From the NCBI RefSeq assembly GCF_018130545.1, contig NZ_JAFCKF010000001.1, forward strand, positions 124,001-188,000: a stretch of 64,000 nt of DNA, read 5' to 3'. This DNA comes from Bradyrhizobium tropiciagri (GTDB lineage: Bacteria > Pseudomonadota > Alphaproteobacteria > Rhizobiales > Xanthobacteraceae). Both the position numbers and the translations under genes were made by a program. Under the pieces are notes generated by a model that searched no databases, was not told where the DNA came from, and saw only the letters and a program-made list of their open reading frames with translations. The stretch's first letter is position 1. Each line of letters starts with the position of its first letter. Shown here piece after piece: positions 55,449-63,595 of the stretch.

Positions 55449-55718
55449 ATGAGAACCCCACCTCAGACATTCGGGACGCTCGCGGCAGCCTTGTTCGCGG
55501 GCGTCTTTCTTTTTGCTGCGCAGGCTTTCGCCCAAACAGCTTCGCCGCCGAGCACAACGGCCACGCGGCCGGCCAAGGTGCTGCCCGACCAGACTTCGGT
55601 TCCAAGCAACGGCCCGCCGGCGACCACCGGCCAAACCACCGGTGAGACGAGCCGTGATCCGACGATCAAGAAGATGAACGACGACGAGAAGCGGAAGGTC
55701 GACGAGAAGGGGAAATAG
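55449..55718 (+). CDS. Small secreted hypothetical protein (89 aa)
   Basis: Starts ATG 55449 with GGAGGAG six bases upstream. Signal peptide up to FAAQAFAQ, then a short Pro/Ser/Thr-rich, Lys-tailed product (NDDEKRKVDEKGK). No domain recognised. Good ribosome site and clear signal peptide support it. Confidence 0.7.
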   Translation: MRTPPQTFGTLAAALFAGVFLFAAQAFAQTASPPSTTATRPAKVLPDQTSVPSNGPPATTGQTTGETSRDPTIKKMNDDEKRKVDEKGK

Positions 55719-55728
55719 AAAAAGAGCA

Positions 55729-55770
55729 GATCGGGAAGCGGCCGGTCTCCCCAACCGCCGCTTCCCGATC
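55729..55770 (+). terminator. Hairpin after the small secreted protein
   Basis: GATCGGGAAGCGGC and GCCGCTTCCCGATC form a perfect 14-base stem with a 14-base loop, 10 bases after the stop. No U-tract; the stem strength makes a terminator or stabiliser likely. Confidence 0.5.
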
Positions 55771-55800
55771 GCATCGCCCCCTGTCGGTTGAAAGCGTTTG

Positions 55801-55837
55801 AGAGCTTCGGCTCTGATTCAATCAGAACCGAAGCTCT
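55801..55837. repeat. Long inverted repeat between convergent genes
   Basis: AGAGCTTCGGCTCTGATT and AATCAGAACCGAAGCTCT are an 18-base inverted repeat with one mismatch and a single-base centre. It lies 11 bases past the end of the PQQ dehydrogenase gene and may be an interspersed element or bidirectional terminator. Confidence 0.6.
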
Positions 55838-55847
55838 TATCGTGCGC

Positions 55848-57578
55848 TTACTTCTTGTCGAGCGCGAACACCCAGATCACGCCGCCTTGCGGGACGTTGT
55901 TCTCGAAGCCCTTGACCTTGCCGGCCAGCGCATCCTGGATGCGCTGCGCATCGACACCCCAGCCCGACTGGACCGCGATGTATTGCTTGCCGTCGACCTC
56001 ATAGGACATCGGCATCGCCATGATGCCGGAGTTGGTCTTCTGCTCCCACAGCAACTCGCCGGTCTTGGCGTTGAAGATGCGGAAGGCACGGTCGTTGGTG
56101 CCGCCGGAGAGAACCAGATCGCCCGCGGTCGCAGTCACCGCGCCGAACAGCTGCGAGGTCTTGTAGTCGTGCTGCCAGACCTTCTTGCCGGTCGCCGGAT
56201 CCCACGCCTGCAACTCGCCGAAATGATCGGCATTCGGCGCCGGGATCAGGCCGATGTCCTCCGGCTTGGTGCCGAGCCAGAGCTGGCCGGGAACCAATGG
56301 CTGCTTCTCGCCGGTGAAGCCGCCACAGAAGTTCTCGTTGGCCGGAACGTAGACCAGCTTGGTGTTGGGGCTGTAGGCCGCCGACGGCCAATCCTTGCCG
56401 CCCCACAGCGACGGGCAGAACTCGACCCGCTTGCCGAGCACCGGCTTGTGGTCGGGATCGAGGATCGGCCGGCCGGTCTCGGCCTCGACACCCTTCCAGA
56501 CGTTGGTCTTCACGAACGGCCAGCCGGCGACATAGTTGATCTTGTCCGCCTTGCGCTCCAGCACCCAGAAGATCGCATCGCGGCCGGGATGGACCAGGCT
56601 CTTGAACGATTTTCCGTCGCGCTGCATGTCGATCAGCATCGGCGCGTCGACCTCGTCCCAGTCCCAGGAATCGTTCTGGTGATACTGGAAGTGGGTCTTG
56701 ATCTTGCCGGTGTCGGGATCGAGCGCGATCACCGAGCTGGTGTAGAGGTTGTCGCCGGGATGCATCGAGCCGGGCCATGGCGCGGCGTTGCCGACGCCCC
56801 AATAGACCGTCTTGGTATCCTTGTCGTAGGTACCGGTCATCCAGGCGGAGCCGCCGCCCGACTTCCAGTCGTCGCCGCTCCAGGTCTCGTGACCGGGCTC
56901 GCCCTCACCGGGAATGGTGAAAGTGCGCCACAGCTCCTTGCCGCTGTTGGCGTCATACGCGGCAACATAGCCGCGCACGCCGAACTCACCGCCGGAGCCG
57001 CCGACGATCACCTTGCCGTCGACGGTGAGCGGCATCAGGGTCATGTACTGACCCTTCTTGTAGTCCTGGACCTTGGTGTCCCAGACGACCTTGCCGGTCT
57101 TGGCGTCGAGCGCGACGACGTGGTCGTCGGTCGTTGCGAGATAGAGCTTGTCCTCCCACAGGCCGACGCCGCGGCTGGTCGGATGCAGCTGGAACAGATC
57201 GTCGGGCAGCTGCCGCTTGTAGCGCCAGTACTCTTCACCGGTCTTGGCATTGAGGGCGATCACCTGCCCCATCGGAGTCGCGACGAACATCACGCCGTTG
57301 TTGACGATCGGCGGCGCCTCGTGGCCTTCGATCACGCCGGTCGAGAAGGTCCAGACCGGCTTGAGGTCCTTGACGTTGGATGTGTTGATCTCGGTGAGCG
57401 GACTGAAGCCCTGTCCGTCATAGGTCCGGCGATAGAGCATCCAGTTGCCGGGTTCGGGATTTTCCAGGCGCGCTGACGTCACCGAACTGTAGTTTTCGAT
57501 CGGCCCCGCGATGGCATAGGTCGACATCAGGCACGTGAATGCGACACAACTCGACAGTAACCACTGCTTGCTTGTCAT
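55848..57578 (-). CDS. PQQ-dependent dehydrogenase, methanol/ethanol family
   Basis: 576 residues with a signal peptide (MTSKQWLLSSCVAFTCLMSTYAIA). Eight-bladed propeller W-motifs, e.g. TGEEYWRYKRQL, TGKVVWDTKVQ, SGKELWRTF, TGKKVWQHDY. The active-site stretch NDSWDWDEVD, near residue 305, holds two Asp spaced by one residue. The adjacent Cys-Cys pair of classic MxaF is not seen. A C-terminal haem c domain is absent. Oxidises an alcohol or aldehyde in the periplasm. The Rieske gene lies upstream on the same strand, with a repeat between. Confidence 0.92.
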   Translation of the reverse strand: MTSKQWLLSSCVAFTCLMSTYAIAGPIENYSSVTSARLENPEPGNWMLYRRTYDGQGFSPLTEINTSNVKDLKPVWTFSTGVIEGHEAPPIVNNGVMFVATPMGQVIALNAKTGEEYWRYKRQLPDDLFQLHPTSRGVGLWEDKLYLATTDDHVVALDAKTGKVVWDTKVQDYKKGQYMTLMPLTVDGKVIVGGSGGEFGVRGYVAAYDANSGKELWRTFTIPGEGEPGHETWSGDDWKSGGGSAWMTGTYDKDTKTVYWGVGNAAPWPGSMHPGDNLYTSSVIALDPDTGKIKTHFQYHQNDSWDWDEVDAPMLIDMQRDGKSFKSLVHPGRDAIFWVLERKADKINYVAGWPFVKTNVWKGVEAETGRPILDPDHKPVLGKRVEFCPSLWGGKDWPSAAYSPNTKLVYVPANENFCGGFTGEKQPLVPGQLWLGTKPEDIGLIPAPNADHFGELQAWDPATGKKVWQHDYKTSQLFGAVTATAGDLVLSGGTNDRAFRIFNAKTGELLWEQKTNSGIMAMPMSYEVDGKQYIAVQSGWGVDAQRIQDALAGKVKGFENNVPQGGVIWVFALDKK

Positions 57579-57623
57579 GAGATGCTACCTCCCTGCTCTG
57601 TTTTGTTTTTTCAGTTTTGTTTT

Positions 57624-57701
57624 GAGCATGATCTCCACGCAAACGCGTTCCGCGTTTGTCGCGCCGGAAAACCGCTACGCACTTTTCCGGATCATGCTTT
57701 A
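57624..57701. repeat. Palindromic element, module A, copy 6
   Basis: GAGCATGATCTCCACGC and the end TTTTCCGGATCATGCTTTAGG, with AAACGCGTTCCGCGTTT inside, closely match copy 1. It lies between the Rieske and PQQ dehydrogenase genes; here no coding sequence takes its stop from the element. Confidence 0.8.
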
Positions 57702-57727
57702 GGTCATACAGAACTCCCGGTGCGTCC

Positions 57728-58375
57728 TCATCCTCCTTGCTGAGCACCCACCTTCCCGACGAATGGCGCTGCGACCGTGATCGCGCCGTCGGCAACCGTC
57801 AGCGGCAATGCCGCGAGGCGACGTGGCGCCGGCCCGAACACGACCTGCGCATTCTGCCGCGGATCGTATTCGGAGTTATGACACATGCATTTCAGAACGT
57901 TCTTGTCGCCCTGCTCTTCCTTCACCCAGGCGGTGATCGGACATCCGGCATGCGAACAGATGACGGAGTAGCAGACGATGCCGTCGGCCGCGCGGGCGCG
58001 CGTGGCATCGTCGAGCTCGTTCGGATCGAGCTTGACCAGCACGACCTCGTTGAGCCGCGAACCCTTGCGGATGACGGAGCTCTTCGGATCCTGCGGCCAG
58101 GCGCGAATGGGCGGTCCGCCGAGCTTCAGATCATCCGACTTGATGACCTGGCCGGCCTTGTCGCCTTCGGCGCGCACCAGCAGATCGGCTTTTTGCGGTC
58201 GCTCACTGGCGCCGGGCTGTTCGTCATCGTCGGCGGCTGCGGGCTCGATCGCGGCGAGACAGGCGCAGCCCGCGAGCGCGGTCAGCAGCGCGCGGCGTGT
58301 CGGGTCGGTGCACGCCCCTGCTGCATCGGCTTCACCGGATTGTTCGATGGAAGCGCTGGGGTTGGATTGCGGCAT
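57728..58375 (-). CDS. Tat-exported Rieske [2Fe-2S] protein
   Basis: 215 residues. Twin-Arg TRRALLTALAGCACLAAIEPAAA at about 27-48. Rieske boxes CSHAGC and CMCHNSEYDP give two Cys and two His ligands. It resembles the bc1 Rieske fold but carries a short N-terminal arm and no bc1 partners are nearby. Possibly an electron mediator for the PQQ enzyme downstream. Start ATG 58375 lies before the Tat motif; a GTG at 58420 is an alternative. Confidence 0.88.
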   Translation of the reverse strand: MPQSNPSASIEQSGEADAAGACTDPTRRALLTALAGCACLAAIEPAAADDDEQPGASERPQKADLLVRAEGDKAGQVIKSDDLKLGGPPIRAWPQDPKSSVIRKGSRLNEVVLVKLDPNELDDATRARAADGIVCYSVICSHAGCPITAWVKEEQGDKNVLKCMCHNSEYDPRQNAQVVFGPAPRRLAALPLTVADGAITVAAPFVGKVGAQQGG

Positions 58376-58513
58376 GACGCAAGCTGAACGTGCAACTCGG
58401 CCGAAAAGATGGCGGCACACCTTCTCGATGCGCGAACGCAGGCGTAAAAAATATGCAGCGAATAGTTTGCAGCTTTTGGTTGATCAAAGCGTGCAGCTTC
58501 GCGATTGCGAACG

Positions 58514-58852
58514 TCAGGGCTCGTTGACGAAGCTCAACCTGCCGGCAGGTTTCAGCGTCTTTGCATCAAATGTGCGGATCTCTGTTGCACCGCCTATATC
58601 GAGTGTGACCACCAGCCGATCGCCGGCGACGCCGGTTGCGACGATGCGGGCGCCCTTCGGCAGCGCAGCAGTGACGTCGGAGACCGAAACAGGGCTTCCC
58701 TCGCTGCGATAAAGGCGGTAGCCGATGGCAATCAACACGACGGCCACGGCCAGTGCCGAGGTCAGGCCCGCGATCAGCATCATGCGCCGCACCCGCGCGA
58801 TCAGCGCGGCCTGGTCGGGGGTCGGTTCGGTCACAGCGGTGTCGGTCATCAC
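58514..58852 (-). CDS. Single-span membrane hypothetical protein (DUF6476-like)
   Basis: 112 residues: short cytoplasmic N-terminus, a transmembrane segment (MLIAGLTSALAVAVVLIAIGYRLY, about 25-48), then a beta-rich domain with LPKGARIVATGVAGDRLVVTLDIGG. I match it, with caution, to small proteins found next to RluA in rhizobia. Divergent from the RluA gene with 12 bases between starts. Confidence 0.7.
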   Translation of the reverse strand: MMTDTAVTEPTPDQAALIARVRRMMLIAGLTSALAVAVVLIAIGYRLYRSEGSPVSVSDVTAALPKGARIVATGVAGDRLVVTLDIGGATEIRTFDAKTLKPAGRLSFVNEP

Positions 58853-58864
58853 AAGGCTCTATCT

Positions 58865-59890
58865 TTGCAAGTTACTTCGCAGCAGGTCTCTTCGAATGGC
58901 GGTCAGAAGCTGGAGGTCATCGTCGCTGGCGACGAGGGCTCGGCCCGGCTCGACCGCGTACTCGCACAGCGCACTCCGGAGCTGTCGCGGTCCCGGCTGA
59001 AGGCGCTGATCCTCGCCGGTTCCGTGACCGTCAAGGACGCCGTCGTCCGCGACCCCGCTTATCATGTCGCCAAGGGCGATACGATCATAATCGACGTCCC
59101 GGAGGCCGCGCCCGCCGAGCCGAAGGGCGAGGACATCGCGCTCGATATCGTGTTCGAGGATGACGACATCATCGTCATCGACAAGCCGAGGGGCCTGGTC
59201 GTGCATCCCGCCGCCGGCCACGCCACCGGAACGCTGGTCAACGCGCTGATCGCGCATTGCGGCACCAGCCTGTCCGGCATCGGCGGGGTCAAGCGGCCAG
59301 GCATCGTGCACCGGCTCGACAAGGACACCACCGGGCTGATGGTGGTGGCCAAGAACGATCAGGCCCACCAGTCGCTGACCGCGCAGTTCGCCGACCATGG
59401 CCGCACCGGCCCGATGGAGCGCGGCTACATGGCGTTCGCCTGGGGCGTGCCGAACCGGCCGCACGGCACCATCGACGCGCCGATCGACCGCCACCCGCAC
59501 GCCCGCGAGAAGATGGCTGTGCGCCAGGGCGGCCGCGAGGCGATCACCCATTTCGAGGTGCTCTCGAGCTTTGCCGGCCGTGACGGCAAGCCGGTCGCCT
59601 CACTCTTGGCCTGCCGGCTCGAGACCGGGCGCACCCATCAGATCCGGGTCCACCTCGCCCATCTCGGCCATCCCCTGATGGGCGACAGCGTCTACGGCCC
59701 GCACTTCAAGACCAAGGCCGGCCATCTCGGGCCGGAAGGTAAGGACGCACTTACCGCCCTCGACCGGCAAGCCCTCCACGCCTATCTGCTGGCTTTGGAA
59801 CACCCCCGCACCGGGGAACTTTTGCACTGGGAAGCGCCTTTGCCGGAGGATTTGCTTCTCCTGCAACGGGCGCTGACAGCGGCGGTATGA
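58865..59890 (+). CDS. RluA-family 23S rRNA pseudouridine synthase
   Basis: About 341 residues. S4 RNA-binding domain at 20-80 (ARLDRVLAQRTPELSRSRLKALILAG), then the catalytic domain with RLDKDTTGLMVVAK carrying the essential Asp and ETGRTHQIRVHL near 245. RluD/RluC type. The start is uncertain; TTG 58865 with AAGG upstream fits the divergent layout, because no ATG or GTG precedes the S4 domain in frame after the promoter. The rpoH gene follows 216 bases later. Confidence 0.88.
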   Translation: MQVTSQQVSSNGGQKLEVIVAGDEGSARLDRVLAQRTPELSRSRLKALILAGSVTVKDAVVRDPAYHVAKGDTIIIDVPEAAPAEPKGEDIALDIVFEDDDIIVIDKPRGLVVHPAAGHATGTLVNALIAHCGTSLSGIGGVKRPGIVHRLDKDTTGLMVVAKNDQAHQSLTAQFADHGRTGPMERGYMAFAWGVPNRPHGTIDAPIDRHPHAREKMAVRQGGREAITHFEVLSSFAGRDGKPVASLLACRLETGRTHQIRVHLAHLGHPLMGDSVYGPHFKTKAGHLGPEGKDALTALDRQALHAYLLALEHPRTGELLHWEAPLPEDLLLLQRALTAAV

Positions 59891-60106
59891 CGCACCCCTC
59901 CCGGAAAAGGCACGTCATGACAACAGGTTATACCTGCCACACGGGGACGTGACGTCAGCAATCCTTCCCTATCACGGACCGTTTAGTGTATGTTGCACCT
60001 GCGCTGAATATCCAGCGCGGAACATCGCAGCATGGCCGGCTTTAACCCAGCGGCCACCTGCCGGGCCCGCCGCTATCGGGGGTCTGAACCACTGGAGGGC
60101 GCTCGA
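59891..60106. promoter_or_regulatory. Leader/promoter region of rpoH
   Basis: 216 bases. It includes a palindrome CAGGT-TAT-ACCTG (59924-59936) flanked by CACGTC (59911) and GACGTG (59947), which together could form a nested hairpin. It might be the rluA terminator or part of an RNA element in the rpoH leader; no clear ROSE-type thermometer was found. Confidence 0.35.
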
Positions 60107-61003
60107 ATGGCCCGTACAGCTACGTTGCCGGTTCTCAATGGAGAATCTGGCCTTTCACGTTACCTCGCCGAGATCCGCAAGTTCCCCATGCTGGAGCCCC
60201 AGCAGGAGTACATGCTCGCCAAGCGTTGGCGCGAGCATGACGATCGCGACGCGGCGCATAAACTCGTCACCAGCCATCTCAGGCTCGTGGCCAAGATCGC
60301 CATGGGCTATCGCGGCTACGGCTTGCCGATCTCCGAGGTCGTCTCGGAAGGCAATGTCGGCCTGATGCAGGCGGTGAAGCGATTCGAGCCCGAGAAGGGC
60401 TTCCGTCTCGCCACCTACGCCATGTGGTGGATCAAGGCGTCAATACAAGAGTACATTCTGCGTTCCTGGTCGCTCGTGAAGATGGGCACCACCGCGAACC
60501 AGAAGAAGCTGTTCTTCAACCTGCGCAAGGCGAAGAGCAAGATCTCGGCTCTGGAAGAGGGTGATCTCCACCCCGACCAGGTCAAGCTGATTGCCAAGCG
60601 CCTCGGCGTGACCGATCAGGACGTGATCGACATGAACCGCCGCCTCGGCGGTGACGCGTCGCTCAACGCCCCGATCCGCGACGACGGCGAAGCCGGCGAA
60701 TGGCAGGACTGGCTGGTCGACAACTCGCCCAACGCCGAAGCCTTGATGGCCGAAAGCGAGGAGTTCGATCATCGCCGCCAGGCCCTCAACGGCGCGATCG
60801 GCGTGCTCAACCCGCGCGAACGCCGCATCTTCGAGGCGCGGCGCCTGGCGGATGAGCCGATGACGCTGGAAGACCTCGCCGCCGAGTTCGGCGTGTCGCG
60901 CGAGCGCGTGCGGCAGATCGAGGTCCGCGCCTTCGAAAAGGTGCAGTCGGCCGTCAAGGGCACGATTGCCCGGCAGGAAGCAGCGCTCGAAGCCGCGCAC
61001 TAA
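60107..61003 (+). CDS. rpoH: RNA polymerase heat-shock sigma factor RpoH
   Basis: 298 residues. Region 2: LRLVAKIAMGYRGYGLPISEVVSEGNVGLMQAVKRFEPEKGFRLATYAMWWIKASIQEYIL. RpoH box QKKLFFNLRKAKSK. Region 4 HTH: LEDLAAEFGVSRERVRQIEVRAFEKVQ. It directs transcription of chaperone and protease genes. ATG 60107 with GGAGGG seven bases upstream. Rhizobia have several rpoH copies and this one cannot be numbered here. Confidence 0.96.
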   Translation: MARTATLPVLNGESGLSRYLAEIRKFPMLEPQQEYMLAKRWREHDDRDAAHKLVTSHLRLVAKIAMGYRGYGLPISEVVSEGNVGLMQAVKRFEPEKGFRLATYAMWWIKASIQEYILRSWSLVKMGTTANQKKLFFNLRKAKSKISALEEGDLHPDQVKLIAKRLGVTDQDVIDMNRRLGGDASLNAPIRDDGEAGEWQDWLVDNSPNAEALMAESEEFDHRRQALNGAIGVLNPRERRIFEARRLADEPMTLEDLAAEFGVSRERVRQIEVRAFEKVQSAVKGTIARQEAALEAAH

Positions 61004-61034
61004 TCGCGCGGCGGCGACCAAGCTCACAGACACG

Positions 61035-61061
61035 AAAGCCGGCGGGAACGCCGGCTTTTTT
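61035..61061 (+). terminator. Rho-independent terminator of rpoH
   Basis: AAAGCCGGCG and CGCCGGCTTT form a perfect 10-base stem with loop GGAA, followed by TTT. It is 32 bases after the stop. Confidence 0.9.
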
Positions 61062-61215
61062 GTTTGCAATGCGGTGCTCGGCACGCACGTTGATCTAGGG
61101 CGTGCAATCGGCCTACCCCACGAATGCCGCATCAGCCTCGGGAGCGGACACGCGAGGTGCACTTGTTCGTGTCGGCCCGGGCCGGAAGCGGACGTTCGGA
61201 TGCGGAGCGTCTAGC

Positions 61216-61350
61216 TTAAGCCGCTGGCGCGCCGCTGCGTTGAGGAGATAGCCGAGGCGCGCCCTCAGGAAGCAGCCCGTACGCCTGGAGCACGCCGTAG
61301 ATGAGGGCCGCGAGAATGATGAAGCCGACAATGCGATTTGGTTTCAGCAT
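61216..61350 (-). CDS. Very small membrane protein (44 aa)
   Basis: MLKPNRIVGFIILAALIYGVLQAYGLLP... is one transmembrane helix with a Pro/Arg tail. It starts five bases downstream of the stop of the 80-residue gene, so coupling is likely. Support is the layout and hydrophobic pattern only. Confidence 0.5.
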   Translation of the reverse strand: MLKPNRIVGFIILAALIYGVLQAYGLLPEGAPRLSPQRSGAPAA

Positions 61351-61354
61351 GTCG

Positions 61355-61597
61355 TCAGTCCCGCTTTGGAATGAGGCCGAGAAGAAGCCAACCCAGGAAG
61401 CCGCTACCCGCAAGAGAGATCGCGAACACGAAGACGAACAGCGTTGGTTCGTCCCGATAAGTAACCCAACGAAGTGGTGCAAACCTCCCGGCGAAGAGGA
61501 CACTTTCCACGAAGATGGCAGACATCACCTCAGCAAGAAGGAGCAACCACAGTGCGGCAATTGGAGCCAATGGCGCAATCGATTTAAGGAGACGCAT
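61355..61597 (-). CDS. Small membrane protein (80 aa)
   Basis: Two transmembrane segments: SIAPLAPIAALWLLLLAEVMSAIF and LFVFVFAISLAGSGFLGWLLLGLIP. Start ATG 61597 overlaps the end of the upstream 99-residue gene by 14 bases. Function unknown; possibly one of a set of co-expressed membrane proteins. Confidence 0.6.
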   Translation of the reverse strand: MRLLKSIAPLAPIAALWLLLLAEVMSAIFVESVLFAGRFAPLRWVTYRDEPTLFVFVFAISLAGSGFLGWLLLGLIPKRD

Positions 61598-61883
61598 TTC
61601 CGCGCTCGTTCTGCACGTAGCTTTCGGCAAAGACGCCAACAAACCAACCCGCAGCGAAAGCGCCGATAAGCATGAAGGGATACATCGTCGCGGAGGGACC
61701 ATATTCTTGCCTGTCCCGAACTTGATCAAATCCGATCAGTCCCAGCGCACAAATTCCCGCGCAAAGCGAAGGCCAAATCGCTGCGAGCCGCCCTTGAAAG
61801 TTTCGCGATAGAAACCGGGACCGACGAAACGATACTACGGCACTCAAGACCATCACGATCAGACAGGCGGCAAGAAAGTACAT
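61584..61883 (-). CDS. Small membrane protein (99 aa)
   Basis: Three hydrophobic segments (YFLAACLIVMVLSAVV, LCAGICALGLIGF, YPFMLIGAFAAGWFVGVFA). AAGGATC precedes the ATG. Overlaps the next gene's start. Function unknown. Confidence 0.65.
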   Translation of the reverse strand: MYFLAACLIVMVLSAVVSFRRSRFLSRNFQGRLAAIWPSLCAGICALGLIGFDQVRDRQEYGPSATMYPFMLIGAFAAGWFVGVFAESYVQNERGNASP

Positions 61884-61927
61884 GGATGTGATCCTTCGTG
61901 CCTGGACCGCGCCGCCGGCCGATACTG

Positions 61928-62191
61928 TTAGCTCTGCTTCGCACGGTCTGCAGCGGCGTCCACGTCATAGGGAGTCGCGTTGTGCGGGAGACCGTATTTT
62001 CTGATCACAGACCAGCCGATGCCATAGCCTATTGCCCCGCCCAGCAATGCAGAGAGAAAGGTAGCCGATCGAGGGTCGGCGACAAACTGACCAAAAAGCT
62101 TCCCTGCGAGCAGATCGATCAGTCCAAAGCAGAGAAACCCTATGCTTGCGAGCAGGACCGCAACAGGGATCGTCGACCTTACGAAACTCAT
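61928..62191 (-). CDS. Small membrane protein (87 aa)
   Basis: Begins MSFVRSTIPVAVLLASIGFLCFG; two transmembrane segments with SATFLSALLGGAIGYGIGWSVI. GAGTGGG precedes the ATG. It is the first of the four minus-strand small membrane genes. No family recognised. Confidence 0.6.
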   Translation of the reverse strand: MSFVRSTIPVAVLLASIGFLCFGLIDLLAGKLFGQFVADPRSATFLSALLGGAIGYGIGWSVIRKYGLPHNATPYDVDAAADRAKQS

Positions 62192-62279
62192 GCGCGCCCA
62201 CTCGCTTCTTGACCGCATCCGCTATGTGACAGATCTGCTAAAGGATCATGACCCGCCGGCTCTAAACTTTATCGAAGAC

Positions 62280-62486
62280 CTACGAGCCACCAGCGGCCAT
62301 TTGTCGCGCGATATCCTCGACGTCGGATCGGGTTTCCGCCTGTCCCCGAAAAGCAGGCGCCCCGGATTCGCGGGCGTCGCCGCCGCAAAAGCGACACGAA
62401 ATCATTGCGCCATTGCGCGTCGTCAAACGATAGGTGTCCTCTCCCGTGACTTTCAAATATGGCCTTGTCGGCCTGTTCATGATCAT
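62280..62486 (-). CDS. Small hypothetical protein with CxxC pair
   Basis: About 68 residues with YLKVTGEDTYRLTTRNGAMISCRFCGGDARESGAPA. The CRFC pair suggests a zinc knuckle or redox site. The start is uncertain: M at 62486 overlaps the start of the divergent LprI-like gene by about 40 bases; a TTG at 62456 would reduce the overlap. Composition is protein-like. Confidence 0.4.
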   Translation of the reverse strand: MIMNRPTRPYLKVTGEDTYRLTTRNGAMISCRFCGGDARESGAPAFRGQAETRSDVEDIARQMAAGGS

Positions 62487-62832
62487 CGCTGCGTGCGCCC
62501 ATGCGCAATCGGACGACGAGATGGCAGCATGCGTCGATCGTTCGGACGGTGTCTCAAGCAAGATGCTGGACTGCGGTAAGGCCGAGATCGACAAATGGGA
62601 TGCCCGGTTGAACGCCGCATACCAGCTGCTGCTGCATCGAGACAGCGGCGCAGGGCGGGCGAAGCTGCAGGCAGAACAGAAGGCCTGGCTCTCTCATCAC
62701 TTGAGCGAAACCCGCCGTCTCGCGAGCGACCCTGACGCCGGCTCGGGGGCCTTCATGACGTCGCAGAGCTTCGAGTTGGATGACATCGCCAAGCGCACCC
62801 GCGAATTGGAACGCGCCCTGGCAACGCACTAA
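62446..62832 (+). CDS. LprI-like (DUF1311) secreted protein
   Basis: 128 residues. Signal peptide YGLVGLFMIIAACAHAQ, then CVDRSDGVSSKMLDCGKAEIDKWDARLNAAYQLL with two Cys and the DUF1311 signature, and a long helix ending ELERALATH. Relatives include lysozyme-inhibitor-like proteins. GTG 62446 with AGGTG upstream; a longer frame from GTG 62434 is possible. Confidence 0.78.
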   Translation: MTFKYGLVGLFMIIAACAHAQSDDEMAACVDRSDGVSSKMLDCGKAEIDKWDARLNAAYQLLLHRDSGAGRAKLQAEQKAWLSHHLSETRRLASDPDAGSGAFMTSQSFELDDIAKRTRELERALATH

Positions 62833-62926
62833 TCCGAATCGCCTCAGCCGCTGAGATGACCGCATCTGTCGTGTCGGCTAAGGGCCCACAAACCGACATG
62901 GCTTGCTGATGACCAAGAGCCGGTGG

Positions 62927-63583
62927 CTACACTCGGGGTGGAACCGATCCATTGGCTAACCTCACTGCATCGTCGTCAGCCTTCCTCACAAGTTCAGGCC
63001 ATCTCGCAATTGAAACGCGACGGGCAGAATAAAGAGCAACGGGGGCAGCCAAGAGGAATGCGAATAGCGCAGAGCTACGCTCACTAATCCCTTGAGACAT
63101 CATGCCGCCAGCGACGGCCAGAAGCGTTGGCACAAAGACACAGAAAGCGATTAGGAGAGTTCGTTCGCGGACCCTCATTTGGTTGTCGGTCCAACTTCCC
63201 GCTATCGGAAGCGCATCTATCCACCAGAAGTTCCGTATCCAGAATTCGTTGGTTGGCAGGTACACACGTCCGCCAAGTCGCTCGGCTGCCGCATCGTCGC
63301 CACTGATAACCGCCTGCGGGAACAAAGTGCTGGCGAGGCCGCGCAGGCCGGGCAAGTTAAGTGGCCACGCAACGATCAACCAGACAACCAGACTTCGTTG
63401 AGGGCCTAGCCGCAGATAGTCATTCAGGAAGAACCAAGCTGGGACCCCAGTAGCAATCACAGCAAATGTCCAGGTTAGAAAAAAGTACAGCGCCGCGCGC
63501 AGCTCGATCCTTGACCATTCTCCAACTTGATCCACACGCAACCACCACCATCTTGTCCAACCCCTTTGGCCGCCTTCACTCAC
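62927..63583 (-). CDS. Membrane hypothetical protein (218 aa)
   Basis: About four transmembrane segments, with an N-terminal Trp-rich motif (WTRWWWLRVDQVGEW) and a soluble stretch VYLPTNEFWIRNFWWIDALPIAGSW in the middle. GTG start with GGAGC upstream. The upstream gene ends 12 bases before, so the two are likely one operon. Function unknown. Confidence 0.65.
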   Translation of the reverse strand: MSEGGQRGWTRWWWLRVDQVGEWSRIELRAALYFFLTWTFAVIATGVPAWFFLNDYLRLGPQRSLVVWLIVAWPLNLPGLRGLASTLFPQAVISGDDAAAERLGGRVYLPTNEFWIRNFWWIDALPIAGSWTDNQMRVRERTLLIAFCVFVPTLLAVAGGMMSQGISERSSALFAFLLAAPVALYSARRVSIARWPELVRKADDDAVRLANGSVPPRV

Positions 63584-63595
63584 TTCTTCGCTCCG

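Noticed and set aside
55788-57476. 562-codon plus-strand frame
   Set aside because: It is the antisense of the PQQ dehydrogenase, which has signal peptide, W-motifs and active-site residues.
59911-59952. ROSE-type RNA thermometer in the rpoH leader
   Set aside because: The nested hairpin is over 150 bases from the ribosome site and no sequence pairing with GGAGGG in the ROSE manner was found.
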